A stretch of 64,000 nt of DNA. Origin: Candidatus Fibrimonadaceae bacterium (GTDB lineage: Bacteria; Fibrobacterota; Fibrobacteria; Fibrobacterales; Fibrobacteraceae). Location: contig JAITFP010000087.1 of the NCBI GenBank assembly GCA_031281275.1, positions 1-64,000 on the forward strand, in the 5' to 3' direction. This document shows positions 60,320 to 64,000 of the stretch, piece by piece. A model generated the notes under the pieces. It worked only from the letters and a program-made list of their open reading frames with translations, was not told the DNA's origin and made no database searches. How positions within the stretch are numbered: position 1 is the stretch's first letter; each line of letters begins with the position of its first letter. The position numbers were made by a program, and so were the translations under genes.

Positions 60320-61891
60320 TTGTCTAAAGACCCTATTTATGCAGCCCAAATTGAGGCTTTGAATGCTAAAAAAAACAATATGAGGCTTGGAGGTGGTGCA
60401 GATGCCATTGAAAAGCAGCACAAAAAAGGCAAACTCTCTGTTTGGGAACGCATAGAGTATTTCTTTGACCCCGGAACCTTTGTAGAAGTTGGAGCGTATA
60501 TAGAGCTTCGCAATGAGTTTTTTGGGCTTGGCAAAAAAAAGACACCTGGCGATGGAGTAGTGTCAGGCTTTGGGCTTGTAAATGGGCGTTTGGTATATGC
60601 CGCAGCACAAGATTTCACAGTTCTTGGTGGTTCGCTTGGTGAAATGCACGGCAAAAAAATCGCAAGCCTTATGGATATGGCTCTGCAAAACGGAGCGCCT
60701 TTTGTTTCTATGAATGATTCTGGTGGCGCAAGAGTACAAGAGGGCATAGGTGCTCTTTGCGGCTATGGCGATATTTTTATGAGAAACACCCGTGCAAGCG
60801 GAGTTATTCCCCAAATATCCGTGATAATGGGACCTTGCGCCGGAGGCGCGGTCTACAGCCCTGGCATAACCGATTTTGTGGTTATGGTAAAAGATACATC
60901 TTATATGTTCATAACAGGACCAGAGGTTATCAAAACCGTGACTGGAGAGAACGTGAGTATGGAAGCCCTTGGCGGTCCAGAGATGCACGCCAGCAAAAGC
61001 GGAGTTGTTGCTCACGTTGGCGAAAACGACCAAGATACTTTGGACTGGGTAAAAAAATTGCTCTCTTATATCCCAAGCAGCAATGTGGAAATTCCGCCTT
61101 CCGTAAATTCTGCGGTTAATTTGGAAATGCCTACTGCCATAGAAGAGCTTGTTCCTGCAGATGCCTCAAAACCCTACGATATGTCTGCGGTTATCAGAAA
61201 TGTTTTGGATATACATTCATTTTTGGAATTGCAAGAGACTTATGCCCGCAATGTGATAATAGGTTTTGGGCGGCTCGGAGGCACCTCTGTTGGCATTGTG
61301 GCAAATAACCCACGTGAATCTGCGGGTTGCTTAGACGTGAACGCAAGCGACAAAGCGGCACGCTTTGTGCGTTTTTGCGATGCCTTTAACATACCTTTGG
61401 TGACCTTTGTTGATGTTCCGGGATTTTTGCCGGGCACAGACCAAGAATACAATGGCATAATTAGGCACGGCGCAAAACTGCTCTATGCTTATGCAGAGGC
61501 AACCGTTCCAAAGCTCACGGTTATTTTGAGAAAAAGTTATGGTGGCGCATATATTTGCATGTGTTCCAGACATCTGGGCGCAGACTTTGTTGCAGCTTGG
61601 CCCGGTGCAGAAATAGCGGTTATGGGACCAGACGGTGCGGTGAATATAGTGTTCAAAAAAGATATTGATGCCGTTAAAGAAGCTGGCGGTGATGCAGCAG
61701 CAAAAAGGGAAGAATGCAAACAGGAATATATAGACAAGTTTGCAAACCCTACCATTGCAGCTTCTCGCGGTTATGTTGACGATGTTATTGAGCCTTCAAA
61801 AACCCGTGGAATTCTTTTGGCGCATTTAAGAGCTTTGGCAACAAAACACCAAGAAGGTCCAAAGAGAAAACACGGGAATATACCGCTTTAA
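60320..61891 (+). CDS. acyl-CoA carboxylase carboxyltransferase subunit (MmdA/PccB-like; TTG start)
   Basis: RLGGGADAIEKQHKKGKLSVWERIEYFFDPGTF, DFTVLGGSLGEMHGKKI, NDSGGARVQEGI, GPCAGGAVYSPGITDF, VDVPGFLPGTDQEYNGIIRHGAKLLYAY. Confidence 0.95.
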   Translation: MSKDPIYAAQIEALNAKKNNMRLGGGADAIEKQHKKGKLSVWERIEYFFDPGTFVEVGAYIELRNEFFGLGKKKTPGDGVVSGFGLVNGRLVYAAAQDFTVLGGSLGEMHGKKIASLMDMALQNGAPFVSMNDSGGARVQEGIGALCGYGDIFMRNTRASGVIPQISVIMGPCAGGAVYSPGITDFVVMVKDTSYMFITGPEVIKTVTGENVSMEALGGPEMHASKSGVVAHVGENDQDTLDWVKKLLSYIPSSNVEIPPSVNSAVNLEMPTAIEELVPADASKPYDMSAVIRNVLDIHSFLELQETYARNVIIGFGRLGGTSVGIVANNPRESAGCLDVNASDKAARFVRFCDAFNIPLVTFVDVPGFLPGTDQEYNGIIRHGAKLLYAYAEATVPKLTVILRKSYGGAYICMCSRHLGADFVAAWPGAEIAVMGPDGAVNIVFKKDIDAVKEAGGDAAAKREECKQEYIDKFANPTIAASRGYVDDVIEPSKTRGILLAHLRALATKHQEGPKRKHGNIPL

Positions 61892-61935
61892 TCATCGGTG
61901 CTTTATTGGCAAATAATTTTTCTAGTTTTTATCTA

Positions 61936-62916
61936 ATGAATAATATATTTGCCCCTCTATTCGCTACCGTATTATTGTTATGCACATTCACCGCTTATGG
62001 GCAGATGCAGGAGAGAGTTGCTATACTTAATACTCTTGATGATAGTGATTCCATTAGCATTTCTGAATCGGCTTATCTTACGGATAGGTTGCGCGAAACG
62101 GCTGCCAATGTTTTGCCTAAATCGCTCTATGGTATTATGACTACTGAGAGCATAGTTGCCTTCCTTGGCTCATACGAGAGCATGGTTAAAGAGTGCAGGG
62201 CGGCTAGCTGCCTCGCTGAACTCGGCAGGAAGGTTAATGCTGACTATGTAGCGCAGGGGCGAATAAGGAAGTTCGGTGAGCTGCTTTCGATAAACTTTGA
62301 GCTTTACAACACCAAGAGCGGCGTATTGGTAGGTTCTTTCAACGGCAATTCCAAGGACGTGCATGGCTTTGTAGCCATAATAGACGAGAAGGCACCAGCT
62401 CTGTTTATGAATATTGAGAGCCAAAAGATGCACCAGATTAATCTAATCACCGAGCCTTCCGGTGCAATTTTAAGTTTTAACGGTGAATCATCTGCGAGCT
62501 GCCCCCAAACACCCTGCAAAACAGAGCTTCGCGAGGGCGATGTCCGCATTATAGCCACATTGGAGCGGTACGAGACAGCTGATACAACCGTTTCAATAAA
62601 TGCGGGTAGCCAATTCATAGCGATGAGGTTAAAGCCTAACATAATAGTCTATGAGGAAGCGAAGCCAGCCAAGACTAGCCATACAATGGTAGCTGTGGCA
62701 TTGGATATTGCAGGGGTTGTGCTTGTTTCTGCTGGATTGATGGCAAACGCAAATATGCAGAATGCGTTGGATAGATACGGCAAGATAGAGAAAGACCCTG
62801 CATATTACGAGGATACTTGGAAAGATGTGCAGAACAGCCGTAGCAACAGGAATATGCTTTATGTGATTGGCGGTTTGGTTTTGGCTTCGGGAGTAGGGGT
62901 ACATATATGGTTTTGA
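61936..62916 (+). CDS. CsgG-like protein with one PEGA-like domain, module copy C
   Basis: Paralogue of 4645 and 10257 ORFs: RVAILNTLDDSDSI..., HQINLITEPSGAILSFNGESSASCPQTPCKTEL, NRNMLYVIGGLVLASGVGVHIWF. Confidence 0.65.
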   Translation: MNNIFAPLFATVLLLCTFTAYGQMQERVAILNTLDDSDSISISESAYLTDRLRETAANVLPKSLYGIMTTESIVAFLGSYESMVKECRAASCLAELGRKVNADYVAQGRIRKFGELLSINFELYNTKSGVLVGSFNGNSKDVHGFVAIIDEKAPALFMNIESQKMHQINLITEPSGAILSFNGESSASCPQTPCKTELREGDVRIIATLERYETADTTVSINAGSQFIAMRLKPNIIVYEEAKPAKTSHTMVAVALDIAGVVLVSAGLMANANMQNALDRYGKIEKDPAYYEDTWKDVQNSRSNRNMLYVIGGLVLASGVGVHIWF

Positions 62917-64000
62917 GATTTTTTATTCTTGCCGCTTTTCTTTTTACGACTTGCGCGGAAGAGGAGCGCAATAATCCGTATGACCCTGGGAGCGAGAATT
63001 ACGTGCCGTGGGGTTCATCTAGTTCCAAGCAGAACAGTACATACACGCTTGCTTGCGCTGCTGTGCCTTCAATAGGCATTGTAAGCACAACGATAATCCC
63101 ACCGGTAGTGACCTGCGATGGCATAGTGGTTGGCTACGGTCTTGATTGGACAAACGCTCCGAATTGGAATAATCCTGAGATAGGCACATACAGAGATATA
63201 TCGATAATGGCAAGTTATGGCGAATGCAATGGCAAAACTGCCAGTTGCAGTGGTACATTAACAGTGATCGCTGCGCCATCTGCCGATGAGCTTACTTGCA
63301 CGGGTATGCCAATGACTGGAATAGCAGGCACAGCCATAACGCAGCCAACGGTTAGATGCGGAATCAATACGATTACCAGCGGCATTGCGTGGGCAAATGC
63401 ACCGGATTGGGATAATCCCACAGCTTCTGCATACAATGTATCGGCTACGGCAAATTGCGGTGGTAAGCAACAAACCGCAAGCTGCGGCACATTGACAGTA
63501 GCCTCCGTGCTGGCTTGCGCAACTGTGCCGTCATCTGGCACGGCAGGCATGGCAATAACCGCACCGACTGTGACTTGCGATGGCAAAACAGTTGGCAACG
63601 GTCTTAGTTGGACAGGTGCACCGAATTGGAGTAATCCTGCGGCAGGCACATACGATAGCGTATGGGTATTAGCAATCTCTGGAAATTGTAACGGAAAAAC
63701 GGCTACTTGTAGCGGTAGATTAAAGGTAGTGTCAAGTTCTTCGTCTGTGTATTCGTCAAGCTATGAGTATGGAGTGTCATCAAGCTCAAAACCGAGCAGT
63801 TCGTCTATTGCGCCAATTAGCAGTGCTAACGTAGTTTCTAGCACTCCTGTAACTTACGAAGGTGAGACATATCAAACGGTCGTGATTGGTACTCAAACTT
63901 GGATGGCAAGAAATATGAACTACGATGCAAGCGGCAGCAAATGCTATAACAACGGCGAAGCTAACTGTGCGACTTACGGCAGATTATATAACTGGGCAAC
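62907..64000 (+). CDS. FISUMP lipoprotein with three Ig-like repeats, module copy C, 3'-truncated by window
   Basis: Translated by hand: MVLRFFILAAFLFTTCAEEERNNPYDPGSENY..., three ~75-81 aa repeats, Ser linker, then GETYQTVVIGTQTWMARNMNYDASGSKCYNNGEANCATYGRLYNWA; absent from ORF track because no stop in window. Confidence 0.85.
   Translation, partial: MVLRFFILAAFLFTTCAEEERNNPYDPGSENYVPWGSSSSKQNSTYTLACAAVPSIGIVSTTIIPPVVTCDGIVVGYGLDWTNAPNWNNPEIGTYRDISIMASYGECNGKTASCSGTLTVIAAPSADELTCTGMPMTGIAGTAITQPTVRCGINTITSGIAWANAPDWDNPTASAYNVSATANCGGKQQTASCGTLTVASVLACATVPSSGTAGMAITAPTVTCDGKTVGNGLSWTGAPNWSNPAAGTYDSVWVLAISGNCNGKTATCSGRLKVVSSSSSVYSSSYEYGVSSSSKPSSSSIAPISSANVVSSTPVTYEGETYQTVVIGTQTWMARNMNYDASGSKCYNNGEANCATYGRLYNWA
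63048..63735 (+). repeat. three tandem Ig-like repeats in the module C lipoprotein
   Basis: Repeats start at 63048 (LACAAVP), 63291 (LTCTGMP), 63510 (LACATVP), each with W.(N/G)AP(N/D)W.NP and (T)A(S/T)C.G(T/R)L.V. Confidence 0.8.

Overview
This window looks like a Fibrobacterota (Fibrobacter/Fibromonas-like) chromosome segment. The evidence is lipoproteins with poly-Ser linkers, Fib_succ_major (FISUMP) domains, GH45/GH5/GH8 cellulases and a dcw cluster. Taxonomy is inferred, not proven. The standout system is a complete diversity-generating retroelement (DGR) at ~5.4-8.5 kb. It has a FISUMP lipoprotein target (5436-6359) with a variable repeat (VR1, 6160-6353), an accessory ORF that appears to fuse a MutS-like domain to an Avd-like helical bundle (6463-7248), an Asn-codon-rich template repeat (TR, 7282-7475), and a DGR-type reverse transcriptase (YVDD, GLPIGNLTSQ; ORF 7245-8498). 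I aligned TR and VR1 by hand: 194 bp, no gaps, 23 mismatches, all at TR adenines (13 A>G, 10 A>T, 0 A>C). Three copies of a two-gene surface module (CsgG/PEGA-like protein + FISUMP lipoprotein, genes overlapping by 10 nt) occur at 4.6, 10.2 and 61.9 kb. The third copy runs off the window edge. The second FISUMP gene carries a VR-like C-terminus that this TR cannot have templated, so a second TR or DGR elsewhere is possible. Other observations include a pseudo-histidine kinase (H-box His>Tyr), a biotin carboxylase homologue with altered catalytic residues, a cryptic FtsA-like protein next to a divergent FtsZ, a dcw cluster without mraY and murD, a recurrent TTTnCTATATT promoter-like motif very close to start codons, and several dispersed duplications. 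The remainder is ordinary housekeeping sequence.
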